Of a DNA stretch of 64,000 bases, positions 36,224 through 44,584 are shown piece by piece (position 1 is the stretch's first letter; every line of letters begins with the position of its first letter). The notes below the pieces were generated by a model. The model was not told the origin of the DNA and made no database searches. It saw only the letters and a program-made list of their open reading frames with translations. The translations under genes and the position numbers were made by a program. The DNA comes from Streptomyces sp. 1331.2. GTDB taxonomy: Bacteria; Actinomycetota; Actinomycetes; Streptomycetales; Streptomycetaceae. The stretch covers positions 2,917,001 to 2,981,000 of the forward strand of contig NZ_OBMJ01000001.1 in NCBI RefSeq assembly GCF_900199205.1, given 5' to 3'.

Positions 36224-36454
36224 ATGACAAATTACGCAGCACCTCGCCGCCCCTTGCCCACCAGCCCCTTCAAGCGCCAGGCGGAGGCAGCGCCGCGCAA
36301 GCACTTCGCCGTCGGCGACCGTGTCACCCACGACGGGTTCGGCCTCGGCCGGGTCATCGGTGTCGAGGGCGGTAGCGACATCGCCGTCCTCGTCGACTTC
36401 GGATCGCGGCAGGAACGCCTCACGCAGCCGTACACCGCGATGCACAGGCTCTGA
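36224..36454 (+). CDS. Short Tudor/KOW-like protein resembling the UvrD/PcrA C-terminus
   Basis: 76 residues from the ATG at 36224; a longer in-frame start at 36053 would run through the csp promoter. After a basic Pro-rich tail, residues 27-76 read HFAVGDRVTHDGFGLGRVIGVEGGSDIAVLVDFGSRQERLTQPYTAMHRL. This matches the C-terminal Tudor-like domain of PcrA/UvrD helicases, where it contacts RNA polymerase. As a free-standing protein its role is unknown; RNA polymerase or nucleic-acid binding is plausible. No Shine-Dalgarno is visible, so it may be leaderless. It is divergent from csp. Confidence 0.8.
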   Translation: MTNYAAPRRPLPTSPFKRQAEAAPRKHFAVGDRVTHDGFGLGRVIGVEGGSDIAVLVDFGSRQERLTQPYTAMHRL

Positions 36455-36558
36455 CCCCGGCCGTGCCGGCACCGGATTGCCGCAGGACCCGTGCGCCTTG
36501 GCGCTTCGGCGCCGGGACCCGATCTTCGCGCTCCTGAAGAGGTCGCGTGGGCGCGGCG

Positions 36559-36915
36559 CTACCTGGGGTGGTCGCGCCGGAGTTCGGCGTTGATGCGCAG
36601 GGCCTCTTCGAGCTGGTCTTCGAGGATGATGATGCGGCACGCCGCGTCGAGGGGGGTGCCCTGGTCGACGATCTCGCGGGCGCGGGCGGCGATGCGCAAC
36701 TGGTAGCGGGAGTAGCGGCGGTGACCGCCGGCGGAGCGCTGCGGGGCGATGAGTTTGGCCTCGTCGAGGCTGCGGAGGAAGCCCGGCGTGGTGCCCAGGA
36801 TCTCTGCGGCCCGGCCCATGGTGTAGGCGGGGTAGTCGTCGTCGTCGAACTTGCTCTCTGCGCTCACTGGGTCCTTTTTCGGGTCTGTGGCGTGGGTGGC
36901 CTGTTCCACCGGCAC
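36559..36915 (-). CDS. MerR family transcriptional regulator
   Basis: 118 residues. The MerR winged helix-turn-helix covers residues about 28-95 (YTMGRAAEILGTTPGFLRSLDEAKLIAPQRSAGGHRRYSRYQL), followed by a short dimerisation helix and no effector domain, so it is a minimal MerR like those acting on development or phage genes. The GTG start at 36915 sits close to GGAAGGAAG; a GTG 17 codons further in is possible. A region with seven TACTGC motifs lies directly upstream and could be its target. It does not belong to a visible operon. Confidence 0.85.
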   Translation of the reverse strand: MPVEQATHATDPKKDPVSAESKFDDDDYPAYTMGRAAEILGTTPGFLRSLDEAKLIAPQRSAGGHRRYSRYQLRIAARAREIVDQGTPLDAACRIIILEDQLEEALRINAELRRDHPR

Positions 36916-37930
36916 CTTCCTTCCTGGGAAACGGGTCGAGGGCCCCGGCGCGCTGTGCGCCGGGGCCCAGGGGTGTAGGGCTTCACTTCACCATCTACTG
37001 CACTACTGCTGCCGACCGTCGGGTCGGCCCGTAGTGTCCGCACCGCCCAGGGGATGGACGGGATGCGGGGATCGCGTATGCGTGACCGAGAACCACCTCT
37101 TCCATGACGTTCCATGACGATGGGTACTGCGGTGACCGCCCGGCAGTGAATGTGCGCCGGGGCGGGCGATCCGGCTGGGTGAACCCTTCCCTTCTCCTCT
37201 GTTGTACATCGTGCGAACTGCTGGGTACTGCGAACTGCTGGCGGCACCCGTCCTGCTGATACTGCGCGGTGCGAACCTCCGGTACTGCTGGAGGCCCGGC
37301 TCCCCGGGTGCTGCCGGTACTGCGTTCCTGCACGTGCGCGACCGCCACCGCCTCGGACCCCACGCACAACCGGGCCCGACGCGCCTGGCAGGTCACCCGC
37401 CCCCGCCGGACCCCTGCCATGACCGGGCCCCGCGGACTGACGACCTGCACGCCTCATGCATCACTGCTGTACCACCCGGGCAGTTCGTGTCTGCCCGTCC
37501 TGCTGTCCTGCTCTTCCAACACCAGGAACACTACACAGAGCACCGAGCAATGTCTACTCTCGCCGGAGCAGGTTTTCGCGCGGAGGCGGAGCACTAACGG
37601 TCGGAGCAGTCCAGGCCGGCAGCCTGCGGATGCTGCGAGAGGGCATCACGCAGGGCATGAGGTCGACGACGATGGCCTGTTCGGCCAGGCGCGCCAGCAG
37701 CCGGCTCAGGACCCTGTCGTCTCCGTCGCCGACGGCCGGCGGGGCGCACGTCGGCGGCGGCCGCACCGGGCCGCCAGATATCTCTCTCGGCCGCATCACA
37801 TTTTCCCGCGCCCGATCACCGCTACGGGATCGGCACGGCCCGCCGGTGTCGGCGCGCGACGAGCCACAGCCGGAGTCCGTTCGGGGGCGGTCGTGCGCGT
37901 GTGCTGCGGCTGGAACTATCCTCTGGGGGC
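36916..37930. other. 1-kb region without a supported gene, with seven TACTGC motifs
   Basis: Open frames on either strand have no family resemblance or consistent codon bias. TACTGC occurs at 36996, 37004, 37125, 37226, 37260, 37283 and 37318, with two AACTGC at 37216 and 37233, far more than random sequence of this GC content would give. TTCCATGACG also occurs twice in tandem (37100-37119). The region is upstream of merR and may hold regulatory sites or remnants of decayed genes. Confidence 0.5.
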
Positions 37931-38323
37931 ATGTCGAACCCTGATGCGCTGCTCGTCGAGATCGCCGCGATGGTGGAGTCCGAGCACAGCAACCAGATGC
38001 CCCTGACCGTGGTCGTTCCGGGCGCGGTCATCACCGGGCGCCTGGCGCCGGAGAGCCTGTGGCACGAGCGGGTCGCCGAAGTCCTGTCGGCCTCGGACCA
38101 CTTGAAGCCGTTCGCCGCACTGTTCTCGAACCCCGCAGGCCGCGGCACCGGCGATATCGGTGATGGCACCTCACACCCAGCTCGGCCGACGCACCTGCAC
38201 CTGCACGTCGCCCGAATCCTGCAAGGCAGCTACGGGCTGCCGCACACCGGAGGCATGTACCGCATCTCCATCGCCGACATCAGCAGCTGGACCGTGGGGG
38301 ACCTCAGCTACACCGACCAATGA
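37931..38323 (+). CDS. Conserved-looking protein of unknown function
   Basis: 130 residues from the ATG at 37931 with a GGGGG box 4 bp before it. It is soluble, with an acidic N-terminal helix (NPDALLVEIAAMVESEHS), a beta-rich middle (MPLTVVVPGAVITGRLAPESLW) and THLHLHVARILQGSY near residue 95. No signal peptide or membrane helix. The look (short domain with VVPGAVITGRL) recalls small accessory proteins of gas-vesicle clusters, but the match is too weak to name and no gvp genes are present. It is isolated at the right end of the accessory-looking stretch. Confidence 0.65.
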   Translation: MSNPDALLVEIAAMVESEHSNQMPLTVVVPGAVITGRLAPESLWHERVAEVLSASDHLKPFAALFSNPAGRGTGDIGDGTSHPARPTHLHLHVARILQGSYGLPHTGGMYRISIADISSWTVGDLSYTDQ

Positions 38324-38379
38324 CGCGCCCTCCCGGGATCGTCGGCGCCCGGGCCTGATCGTCGCCGCCTGCGCCGAGT

Positions 38380-38405
38380 GGGGGCACAGCACGCGGAGTG
38401 CCCCC
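38380..38405. terminator. Bidirectional terminator
   Basis: GGGGGCAC (38380-38387) pairs with GTGCCCCC (38398-38405) between two convergent genes. Confidence 0.7.
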
Positions 38406-38441
38406 GTCCTCGCGCACCGGCACGAGGCGGGGGCCGGGGAC

Positions 38442-38633
38442 TCACTCCTTCGGAGCCTCCGGCTCCTCCACGAAGTCGACCTTCTTGAACTGCCGGTTCA
38501 TCGACTTGGCCAGGAACCAGGTCGCCACGCCGAGGGCGGCGAAGACGACGAAGCCGAGGAGACCGGGGGTGACCTTGGCGTCGTCGACGGCGAGGTCGGC
38601 GGCGAGGCTGATGAGGTTCACGGGGGCGCTCAT
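38442..38633 (-). CDS. Small single-helix membrane protein next to mca
   Basis: 63 residues: APVNLISLAADLAVDDAKV, one membrane helix (LLGFVVFAALGVATWFLA, about 25-43), then a basic-acidic tail ending EEPEAPKE. A similar protein accompanies mca in other streptomycetes, as far as remembered. There is no Shine-Dalgarno, and a stable hairpin (38645-38669) stands 12 bp before the ATG, so it is either transcribed separately from mca or its translation is gated by the hairpin. Function unknown. Confidence 0.8.
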   Translation of the reverse strand: MSAPVNLISLAADLAVDDAKVTPGLLGFVVFAALGVATWFLAKSMNRQFKKVDFVEEPEAPKE

Positions 38634-38644
38634 ATCTCTATGGT

Positions 38645-38669
38645 GGCCCGGCTCACGGGGAGCCGGGCC
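38645..38669 (-). terminator. Hairpin between mca and the small membrane protein
   Basis: GGCCCGGCT (38645-38653) pairs with AGCCGGGCC (38661-38669), 7-base loop, 14 bp after the mca stop. Confidence 0.7.
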
Positions 38670-38682
38670 ATCGGGGGGTGGT

Positions 38683-39588
38683 TCAGTCGCGCGTGTCGGC
38701 GGCCTCGGCCGCCACGGTGGGGGTGCGCAGGCCGGCGAACAGGTCGTCCTCCGGCAGGTCCACGTCGACCAGGGTACGGGCGAGCTCGTAGTCCTCGGTG
38801 GGCCACACCTCGCGCTGGACCTCCAGCGGGACGCGGAACCACGGGCCGTCCGGGTCGATCTGGGTGGCGTGGGCGATCAGCGCGCGGTCGCGGGTCTCGA
38901 ACCAGTCGTCGCAGCGGACCCGAGTGGTGATCTCCCGCTCCTTGCGGCCGCTCTTCTCCCAGCCCTCGATCCACTCGCCGTACGGCGACTCGTGGCCGTG
39001 CTCGGTGAGGTACTGGTGCAGGGCGCGGATGCGGCCCATCGGGAAGCCGTGGTTGTAGTAGACCTTGAGCGGCTGCCAGGGCTCGCCGGCCTCGGGGTAG
39101 GCGTCCGGGTCGCCCGCGGCGTCGAAGGCCAGCATGGTGATCTTGTGGGTCATGATGTGGTCCGGGTGCGGGTAGCCGCCGTTCTCGTCGTAGGTCGTGA
39201 TGACCTGCGGCTTGAACTCGCGGATCAGCCGGACCAGCGGCTCGGCCGCCTCCTTCACGTCCTGCAGGGCGAAGCAGCCCTCCGGCAGCGGGGGCAGCGG
39301 GTCACCCTCGGGCAGCCCGGAGTCCACGAAGCCCAGCCAGGCCTGCTTGACGCCGAGGATGGCGCGCGCCTCGTCCATCTCCTTGCGCCGGACCTCGTGG
39401 ATGTTCTCCTCGATGTACGGGTCCCCCTGGAGCTTGGGGTTGAGGACCGACCCGCGCTCGCCCCCCGTGCAGGTGGCCACCAGCACGTCCACACCCTGTT
39501 CGACGTACATGGCCATGGTGGCCGCGCCCTTGCTGGACTCGTCGTCCGGGTGGGCGTGCACCGCCATCAGTCGCAACTGCTCAGTCAA
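38683..39588 (-). CDS. mca: Mycothiol S-conjugate amidase
   Basis: 301 residues from a TTG at 39588 (TEQLRLMAVHAHPDDESSKGAAT), which matches how Mca proteins begin and has GAAGGA upstream; in-frame GTG (39645) and ATG (39609) starts would add 7-19 residues. The zinc site is complete: HAHPDDE at residues 11-17 and HPDH near 142. The LmbE-family enzyme cleaves mycothiol conjugates of electrophiles to mercapturic acids and glucosaminyl-inositol, detoxifying antibiotics and other alkylators. It is diagnostic of mycothiol-making actinobacteria. The long ENIHEVRRKEMDEARAILGVKQ segment separates Mca/MshB from other LmbE proteins; Mca rather than MshB is judged from overall resemblance. Confidence 0.93.
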   Translation of the reverse strand: MTEQLRLMAVHAHPDDESSKGAATMAMYVEQGVDVLVATCTGGERGSVLNPKLQGDPYIEENIHEVRRKEMDEARAILGVKQAWLGFVDSGLPEGDPLPPLPEGCFALQDVKEAAEPLVRLIREFKPQVITTYDENGGYPHPDHIMTHKITMLAFDAAGDPDAYPEAGEPWQPLKVYYNHGFPMGRIRALHQYLTEHGHESPYGEWIEGWEKSGRKEREITTRVRCDDWFETRDRALIAHATQIDPDGPWFRVPLEVQREVWPTEDYELARTLVDVDLPEDDLFAGLRTPTVAAEAADTRD

Positions 39589-39830
39589 CGCCTTGCGTTC
39601 CTTCCACATCCTCGGGCGTTCCGCGAAGTCCGGGTCGCCCACCACCGTACGAACCGCTCACTTCGGGGCCGCGTCGCCGCGGGGCCGACCCGCGCGAACC
39701 GCCGACCGGACCGGGCCCTGCCCCCGCCGGACCGGCCGCGGGCGTGCCCCTCCTATAGTGACGGACTGGAGGAGCGTCGCATTCCCCCGCACCACCCGCG
39801 CGGCCCCTCCCCAGGAGAGGACAGAGTCCG

Positions 39831-40244
39831 ATGACTGCAGAGACCACCGCCACCCCGCTTCCCGAGGGGCGCTACGGCCGCGGCGGCGACCGCGACTCGG
39901 ACCGCCGCCTGAAGGTGGTCGGCGCGGTCTGCGGCGTGCTGGGCCTGGGCCTGATCGCCTGGCTGGGCACCTCGTACCTGCTGCGCGAGACGAAGATCAA
40001 CGGCTCGGTGCCGACCTTCCAGGTGCTCTCCGACTCCGAGGTCCAGCTGCACCTCACCGTGCGCAAGGGGGACGGGCAGGCGGGCACCTGTACGGTCCGT
40101 TCGCAGGGCGACGACCACGCGGTGGTCGGGGTGGCCGACTTCCCCGTCCCGGCGGCGGGCGACAGCTACGACGCCGTGGTCACCCTGCGCACCACGGCCC
40201 GCGGTACCACCGCCGAACTGCTGGGCTGCACGCCCGCGAAGTAG
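39831..40244 (+). CDS. DUF4307 membrane protein
   Basis: 137 residues with GGAGAGGA before the ATG. A charged N-terminus (YGRGGDRDSDRRLKVV) is followed by one membrane helix (VGAVCGVLGLGLIAWLGTSYLL, about 29-50) and an extracytoplasmic beta-domain with two cysteines (GTCTVRSQG and LLGCTPAK) that may pair. The DUF4307 family sits next to mca in most actinobacteria. Function unknown; the shared location suggests mycothiol or envelope stress, by context only. Confidence 0.88.
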   Translation: MTAETTATPLPEGRYGRGGDRDSDRRLKVVGAVCGVLGLGLIAWLGTSYLLRETKINGSVPTFQVLSDSEVQLHLTVRKGDGQAGTCTVRSQGDDHAVVGVADFPVPAAGDSYDAVVTLRTTARGTTAELLGCTPAK

Positions 40245-40297
40245 GGCGCATATTCGATCCGGGAGCGGGCATCCGTAGGAGGTCCCCGCACCGTCCT

Positions 40298-40323
40298 GTA
40301 CGCGTCCCGTACGCGTTCTGTAC
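40298..40323. repeat. Three GTAC elements with an 11-bp period before greA
   Basis: GTACGCGT at 40298-40305 and 40309-40316 and GTAC at 40320-40323 lie on one helix face. Region 40245-40527 otherwise holds the greA promoter area. Confidence 0.6.
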
Positions 40324-40527
40324 ACCGGGGCGTGACGCCGCCGTCAATGGCGCGCCAACGCCCCTCCCGCTTGTCGGCAGGACTTGTTAGTCTCGTGGTT
40401 TCGCCCCTTCCGCACCGGATGGTACGGGAGCGGGCGTTGCTTTGTAGTTGAGACCGATATCACCACCCACCGACCCTGCTGACGACTCACACCCTCAGCA
40501 CAGCCCCAGCACCTACGAGGAGCACCC

Positions 40528-41028
40528 GTGACCCAGACCAGTGAGAACGTGACCTGGCTCACTCAGGCCGGCTACGACCAGCTCAAGGCCGAGCTGGATC
40601 ACCTGACCGGGCCCTGGCGCATCGAGATCGCCCAGAAGATCGAGGCGGCGCGCGAGGAGGGCGACCTCAAGGAGAACGCCGGTTACCACGCGGCGAAGGA
40701 GGAGCAGGGCAAGTACGAGCTGCGCATCCGCCAGCTGACCCAGCTGCTGGAGCGCGCCAAGGTCGGCGAGGCCCCGGCCGACTCGGGCATGGTGGCCCCG
40801 GGCATGGTCGTCACGGTCGCCTTCGACGGCGACGAGGACGACCTGATGGAGTTCCTGCTGGCCTCCCGCGAGGTCGCGGGCGCCGACGACCTGGACGTCT
40901 ACTCGCCGCAGTCGCCGCTGGGTCGCGCGATCGACGGCAAGCGGATCGGCGACGAGGCCACCTACGACCTGCCGAACGGCAAGCCGGCCATGGTGAAGAT
41001 CGTCAAGGTCGTGCCGCACGCCGGCTGA
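40528..41028 (+). CDS. greA: Transcription elongation factor GreA
   Basis: 166 residues from a GTG with AGGAG 8 bp upstream. The N-terminal antiparallel coiled coil (about 12-82) has the acidic tip EEGDLKEN that enters the RNA polymerase secondary channel. The C-terminal FKBP-like domain follows (DLDVYSPQSPLGRAIDGKRIGDEATYDLPNG). GreA rescues backtracked polymerase by stimulating transcript cleavage. It is monocistronic and ends at a very strong palindrome. Confidence 0.96.
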   Translation: MTQTSENVTWLTQAGYDQLKAELDHLTGPWRIEIAQKIEAAREEGDLKENAGYHAAKEEQGKYELRIRQLTQLLERAKVGEAPADSGMVAPGMVVTVAFDGDEDDLMEFLLASREVAGADDLDVYSPQSPLGRAIDGKRIGDEATYDLPNGKPAMVKIVKVVPHAG

Positions 41029-41045
41029 GCCGGCCCCGCACGGTC

Positions 41046-41084
41046 GAGGGCGGCCGCGGAGTCAGTGACTCCGCGGCCGCCCTC
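41046..41084. terminator. 39-bp palindromic terminator between greA and the ABC permease
   Basis: Perfect 19-bp arms (41046-41064, 41066-41084) around a single base, between convergent genes. Confidence 0.88.
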
Positions 41085-41106
41085 CCGCGTAGGCGGCGGT
41101 ACCGCC

Positions 41107-41964
41107 TCAGGCCGTGGACGAGCGGTACTTGCGCACCGACAGCCACGAGAACACCGCCGTGATGACCACGGACCAGAGCACCGACACCAGCGCCGCGTGC
41201 TGCATCGGCCAGGCCGGGTCCACCGGCCCGACCTGGTTGCCGAACAGCACCCGGCAGGCCTGCACGGTGGCACTGAACGGGTTCCAGTACGCGACCTGCT
41301 GCAGCCAGCCCGGCATCGAGCTGACCGGCACGAAGGCGTTGGACACGAAGGTCAGCGGGAACAGCCAGATCAGCCCGGCCGAGGTGGCCGCCTCGGGGCT
41401 GCGCACCGACAGCCCGATCAGCGCTCCGATCCAGGAGAAGGCGTAGCCGAGCAGGAGCAGCAGGCCGAACGCGCCGAGCGCCTTGAGCAGCCCCTCGTGG
41501 ATCCGCCAGCCGACCAGCAGCGCGACCAGCGCCAGCACGACCAGGGTGAACGCGGTCTGGCACAGGTCGGCGAGGGTGCGGCCGACCAGCACCGCCGAGC
41601 GGGCCATCGGCAGCGAGCGGAAGCGGTCCACCAGGCCCTTGGTCATGTCCTCCGCGATGCCGGCCGAGGCGCCGGCGACGGCGAAGGTGACGGTCTGGGC
41701 GAAGATGCCGGCCATCAGGAACTGGATGTACGTGTGGGAGCTGGAGTTCGCCCCGGGGATCCGGATCGCCCCGCCCATGACGTACGAGAACAGCAGCACG
41801 AACATGACCGGCTGCATGAGCCCGAAGACCACGATCTCGGGGATCCGGGACATCCGGCGCAGGTTGCGCTTGGCGACCACCCAGGAGTCGTGCAGGGTCG
41901 CGGACAGGCCCCGGCGGGGCGTCGGCATCGCGGCGCCGATGGCGTGCTCGGTGGCGGTGCTCAT
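41107..41964 (-). CDS. ABC-2 type permease (DrrB-like)
   Basis: 285 residues with six membrane helices and the ABC-2 pattern (SRIPEIVVFGLMQPVMFVLLFSYVMGG, then GIAEDMTKGLVDRFRSLPMARSAVLVGRTLADL, the conserved cytoplasmic coupling motif of drug exporters). It begins 1 bp after the ATPase stop, so the pair is translationally coupled. DrrAB-type exporters extrude antibiotics such as daunorubicin or lipids; the substrate here is unknown. It follows the ATPase gene in one operon. Confidence 0.92.
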   Translation of the reverse strand: MSTATEHAIGAAMPTPRRGLSATLHDSWVVAKRNLRRMSRIPEIVVFGLMQPVMFVLLFSYVMGGAIRIPGANSSSHTYIQFLMAGIFAQTVTFAVAGASAGIAEDMTKGLVDRFRSLPMARSAVLVGRTLADLCQTAFTLVVLALVALLVGWRIHEGLLKALGAFGLLLLLGYAFSWIGALIGLSVRSPEAATSAGLIWLFPLTFVSNAFVPVSSMPGWLQQVAYWNPFSATVQACRVLFGNQVGPVDPAWPMQHAALVSVLWSVVITAVFSWLSVRKYRSSTA

Positions 41965-41965
41965 C

Positions 41966-43051
41966 TCAGCGCTCCGTTCCGGCCGTGACGGCCTGCTGCT
42001 CGGGGCCCTGTCCGCCGCCGCTGTCGTCCGCGTCGCCGCCGCCCGGCTTTCCGCGGCCCCGGCCGCCCCGGCCGCGGTCCTTGGCGCCGGTGCCGCCCTC
42101 CTCCTCGGCCGCCTCGGCGACGTGGCCGGTGAGGGTGAGGAAGACGTCGTCCAGGGTCGGACGGCGCAGCCCGATGTCGTCGATCTCGATCCCGCGGGCG
42201 TCGAGTTCGCGGATCGCGTCGGCGAGCACCCGGGCGCCGCCGCTGATCGGCAGGGTGATCTTCCGGGTGTTCTTCTCCACCGCGGGCTCGCTCAGCGCGT
42301 AGCCGGACAGCGCGGCGACCGCGTCGGCGACCAGGCCGGGCTCGTGCACCACGACCTCGATCCGCTCGCCGCCGATCTGCGCCTTGAGCTGGTCGGCGGT
42401 GCCGCGCGCGATGACCCGGCCTTGGTCGACCACGGCGATGTCGTGGGCGAGCCGGTCGGCCTCCTCCAGGTACTGGGTGGTGAGCAGCAGCGTGGTGCCC
42501 TGCTCCACGAGGGTCTCGATGACCTCCCAGAGCGCGAGCCGGTTGCGCGGGTCGAGGCCCGTGGTCGGCTCGTCCAGGAACATCACCGGCGGCCGGACGA
42601 CCAGCGCCGCGGCGAGGTCCAGGCGGCGGCGCATGCCGCCGGAGTAGGTCTTGGCGGTGCGGTCCTTGGCGTCGCTGAGGTTGAACCACTCCAGCAGTTC
42701 CAGCGCGCGCGCCTTCGCGTCGCGGCTGCTCATCTGGTAGAGCTCGCCGACCATCGTGAGGTTCTCGAAGCCGGTCAGGTACTCGTCGACCGCCGCGTAC
42801 TGGCCGGACAGGCCGATCAGGCTGCGGACCTGGTTGGGGTTCTTGAGCACGTCGACCCCGGCGACCACCGCGTGGCCGGAGTCGGGTCGGAGCAGGGTGG
42901 TGAGGACCCGCACGGTGGTGGTCTTCCCCGCGCCGTTCGGGCCGAGCAGCCCGAGCACCGTGCCCTCGGGGACGTCGAGGCTGACGCCGTCCAGGGCTCG
43001 TACGTCGCCGAAGGTCTTCACCAGGTTCTCGGCTTGGATGGCTGGCGCCAT
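41966..43051 (-). CDS. ABC transporter ATP-binding protein (DrrA-like)
   Basis: 361 residues from the ATG at 43051 with GAGG at 6 bp; an ATG four codons earlier overlaps the ribosome binding site. Walker A GPNGAGKTTTVRVL (about 39-52), signature YSGGMRRRLDLA, Walker B VMFLDEPTTGLD, H-loop LLTTQYLEEADRL, then the DrrA C-terminal domain. A Gly/Asp-rich tail of about 40 residues is typical of actinobacterial members. It powers the adjacent permease. Two palindromic operators upstream suggest a dedicated repressor, but none is encoded next to the operon. Confidence 0.94.
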   Translation of the reverse strand: MAPAIQAENLVKTFGDVRALDGVSLDVPEGTVLGLLGPNGAGKTTTVRVLTTLLRPDSGHAVVAGVDVLKNPNQVRSLIGLSGQYAAVDEYLTGFENLTMVGELYQMSSRDAKARALELLEWFNLSDAKDRTAKTYSGGMRRRLDLAAALVVRPPVMFLDEPTTGLDPRNRLALWEVIETLVEQGTTLLLTTQYLEEADRLAHDIAVVDQGRVIARGTADQLKAQIGGERIEVVVHEPGLVADAVAALSGYALSEPAVEKNTRKITLPISGGARVLADAIRELDARGIEIDDIGLRRPTLDDVFLTLTGHVAEAAEEEGGTGAKDRGRGGRGRGKPGGGDADDSGGGQGPEQQAVTAGTER

Positions 43052-43149
43052 GGCCTGCCTCATCTCCTCGGACGTGTGGAGCGATCTGTCCCACTCTGCC
43101 CCGGTTTCGGGCGCACGGGCGACTCGATTCTCGACCCGCGGGACTCGAA

Positions 43150-43190
43150 CGCGATGTATCGCGAGTCTCCCAGCACGCGATATATCGCGT
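43150..43190. promoter_or_regulatory. Two CGCGAT(A/G)TATCGCG operators upstream of the ABC operon
   Basis: CGCGATGTATCGCG at 43150-43163 matches its reverse complement at 12 of 14 bases; ACGCGATATATCGCGT at 43175-43190 is a perfect 16-bp palindrome. Their centres are 26 bp apart, about 110-135 bp before the ATPase start. They look like PadR- or TetR-class operators. Confidence 0.65.
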
Positions 43191-43238
43191 CAAGGGCTGC
43201 AGGCCCACTCCCCAAGGACTGATCCACTCCCCCGACGC

Positions 43239-44450
43239 CTACTCGGAGACCACGTACCCCGCGTCCCGCAGCTCCCCGACCACCGCCGCGCAGTGCTCCG
43301 GCCCCTTGGTCTCCAGGTGCAGGTCCACCTCGACCTCGGTCAGCCCCAACCGCGGATCGATCCGCACGTGCGCCACGTCCAGCACGTTGGCGTCCAGCCT
43401 GGTCAGCACGCCCAGCAGGTCCGCCAGCGAGCCCGGCTTGTCCGCCAGCCGCACCCGCAGCGACAGGTAGCGCCCGGCCGCCGCCAGCCCGTGCCGCAGC
43501 ACCCGCTGCATCAGCTGCGGGTCGATGTTCCCGCCGGACAGCACCGCCACCACCGGGCCCTCGAAGGAGTCCGGCTGCTCCAGCAGCGCCGCGATCGGGG
43601 CCGCCCCGGCCGGCTCCACCACCAGCTTCAGCCGCTCCAGGCCGAGCAGCAGCGCCCGCGACAGCGCGTCCTCGGAGACCGTACGGATGCCGTCCGCCAG
43701 CGTGTTGACCACCTCGAAGGGGATGTCCCCCGGGCGCCCGACCATGATCCCGTCGGCCATGGTCGCGAAGTGCTCCAGCGACACCGGCCGCCCGGCCGCC
43801 AGCGAGGGCGGGTACGCGGCCGCCGAGGCCGCCTGCACCCCGATCACCCGTACGTCCGGCCGCAGCGGCTTCACCGCCGCCGCGATCCCGGCCAGCAGCC
43901 CGCCGCCGCCCACCCCGACCAGGATGGTGCGCACCTCGGGGCACTGCTCCAGGATCTCCAGCCCGACGGTCGCCTGCCCGGTGACCACGTCCCAGTGGTC
44001 GAAGGGGTGGATGAACACCGCGCCGGTCGCGTCCGAGTAGCGCTGCGCGGCCTGCAGCGCCTCGTCCACGGTGGCGCCGTGCAGCCGTACGTCGGCGCCG
44101 TACTCGCGGGTGGCCGCGACCTTCGGCAGCGGCGCGGCGACCGGCATGAACACGGTCGAGCGCACCCCCAGCAGTGAGGCCGCCAGCGCCACGCCCTGGG
44201 CGTGGTTCCCGGCGCTCGCCGCCACCACCCCGCCGGCCCGTTGCACCGGCGAGAGTCCCGCGATCCGCACGTACGCCCCGCGCAGTTTGAAGGAGCCGGT
44301 GCGCTGCAGGTTCTCGCACTTCAGGTGCACCGGCGCGCCGATCAGCCCGGAGAGGTGCCGACTGCCCTCCATCGGGGTCACCCGGGCGATCCCGGCGAGC
44401 ATCTTCTGGGCGCCGCGGACGTCGTCGAGGGTGATCGGCCAGTTGTGCAT
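43239..44450 (-). CDS. ilvA: Threonine ammonia-lyase with ACT-like domain
   Basis: 403 residues. The fold-type II PLP domain has Lys55 in TGSFKLRGA, the substrate loop SAGNHAQGVA and the phosphate-binding VGVGGGGL. A C-terminal ACT-like domain (about 325-403: RYLSLRVRLADKPGSLADLLGVLTRLDANVLDVAHVR) gives allosteric control. It deaminates threonine (and serine) to 2-oxobutyrate, feeding isoleucine synthesis. The single ACT domain and 403-residue length resemble the TdcB/IlvA2 type of actinobacteria, so a catabolic role is also possible. It is divergent from the MarR gene. Confidence 0.93.
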   Translation of the reverse strand: MHNWPITLDDVRGAQKMLAGIARVTPMEGSRHLSGLIGAPVHLKCENLQRTGSFKLRGAYVRIAGLSPVQRAGGVVAASAGNHAQGVALAASLLGVRSTVFMPVAAPLPKVAATREYGADVRLHGATVDEALQAAQRYSDATGAVFIHPFDHWDVVTGQATVGLEILEQCPEVRTILVGVGGGGLLAGIAAAVKPLRPDVRVIGVQAASAAAYPPSLAAGRPVSLEHFATMADGIMVGRPGDIPFEVVNTLADGIRTVSEDALSRALLLGLERLKLVVEPAGAAPIAALLEQPDSFEGPVVAVLSGGNIDPQLMQRVLRHGLAAAGRYLSLRVRLADKPGSLADLLGVLTRLDANVLDVAHVRIDPRLGLTEVEVDLHLETKGPEHCAAVVGELRDAGYVVSE

Positions 44451-44584
44451 GCCGCCAGGGTAGAGGGCCCGTCCCCGGGCCGCAGGCCGACAATCCGGGA
44501 CGCCGGGCCTGTTCCCGGGTCCGCCGTGCCCGCGTACGCTGCTGCTTCTGAGCCTCCCTCACCGCACGACGATCGTGAGCCGCG

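Noticed and set aside
37202..38006. Open frames in the region upstream of the 37.9-kb gene
   Set aside because: No ribosome binding sites, codon bias or motifs; overlapping frames on both strands score alike.
40390..40430. Hairpin upstream of greA as a riboswitch or attenuator
   Set aside because: The stem is imperfect and matches no known leader family by eye.
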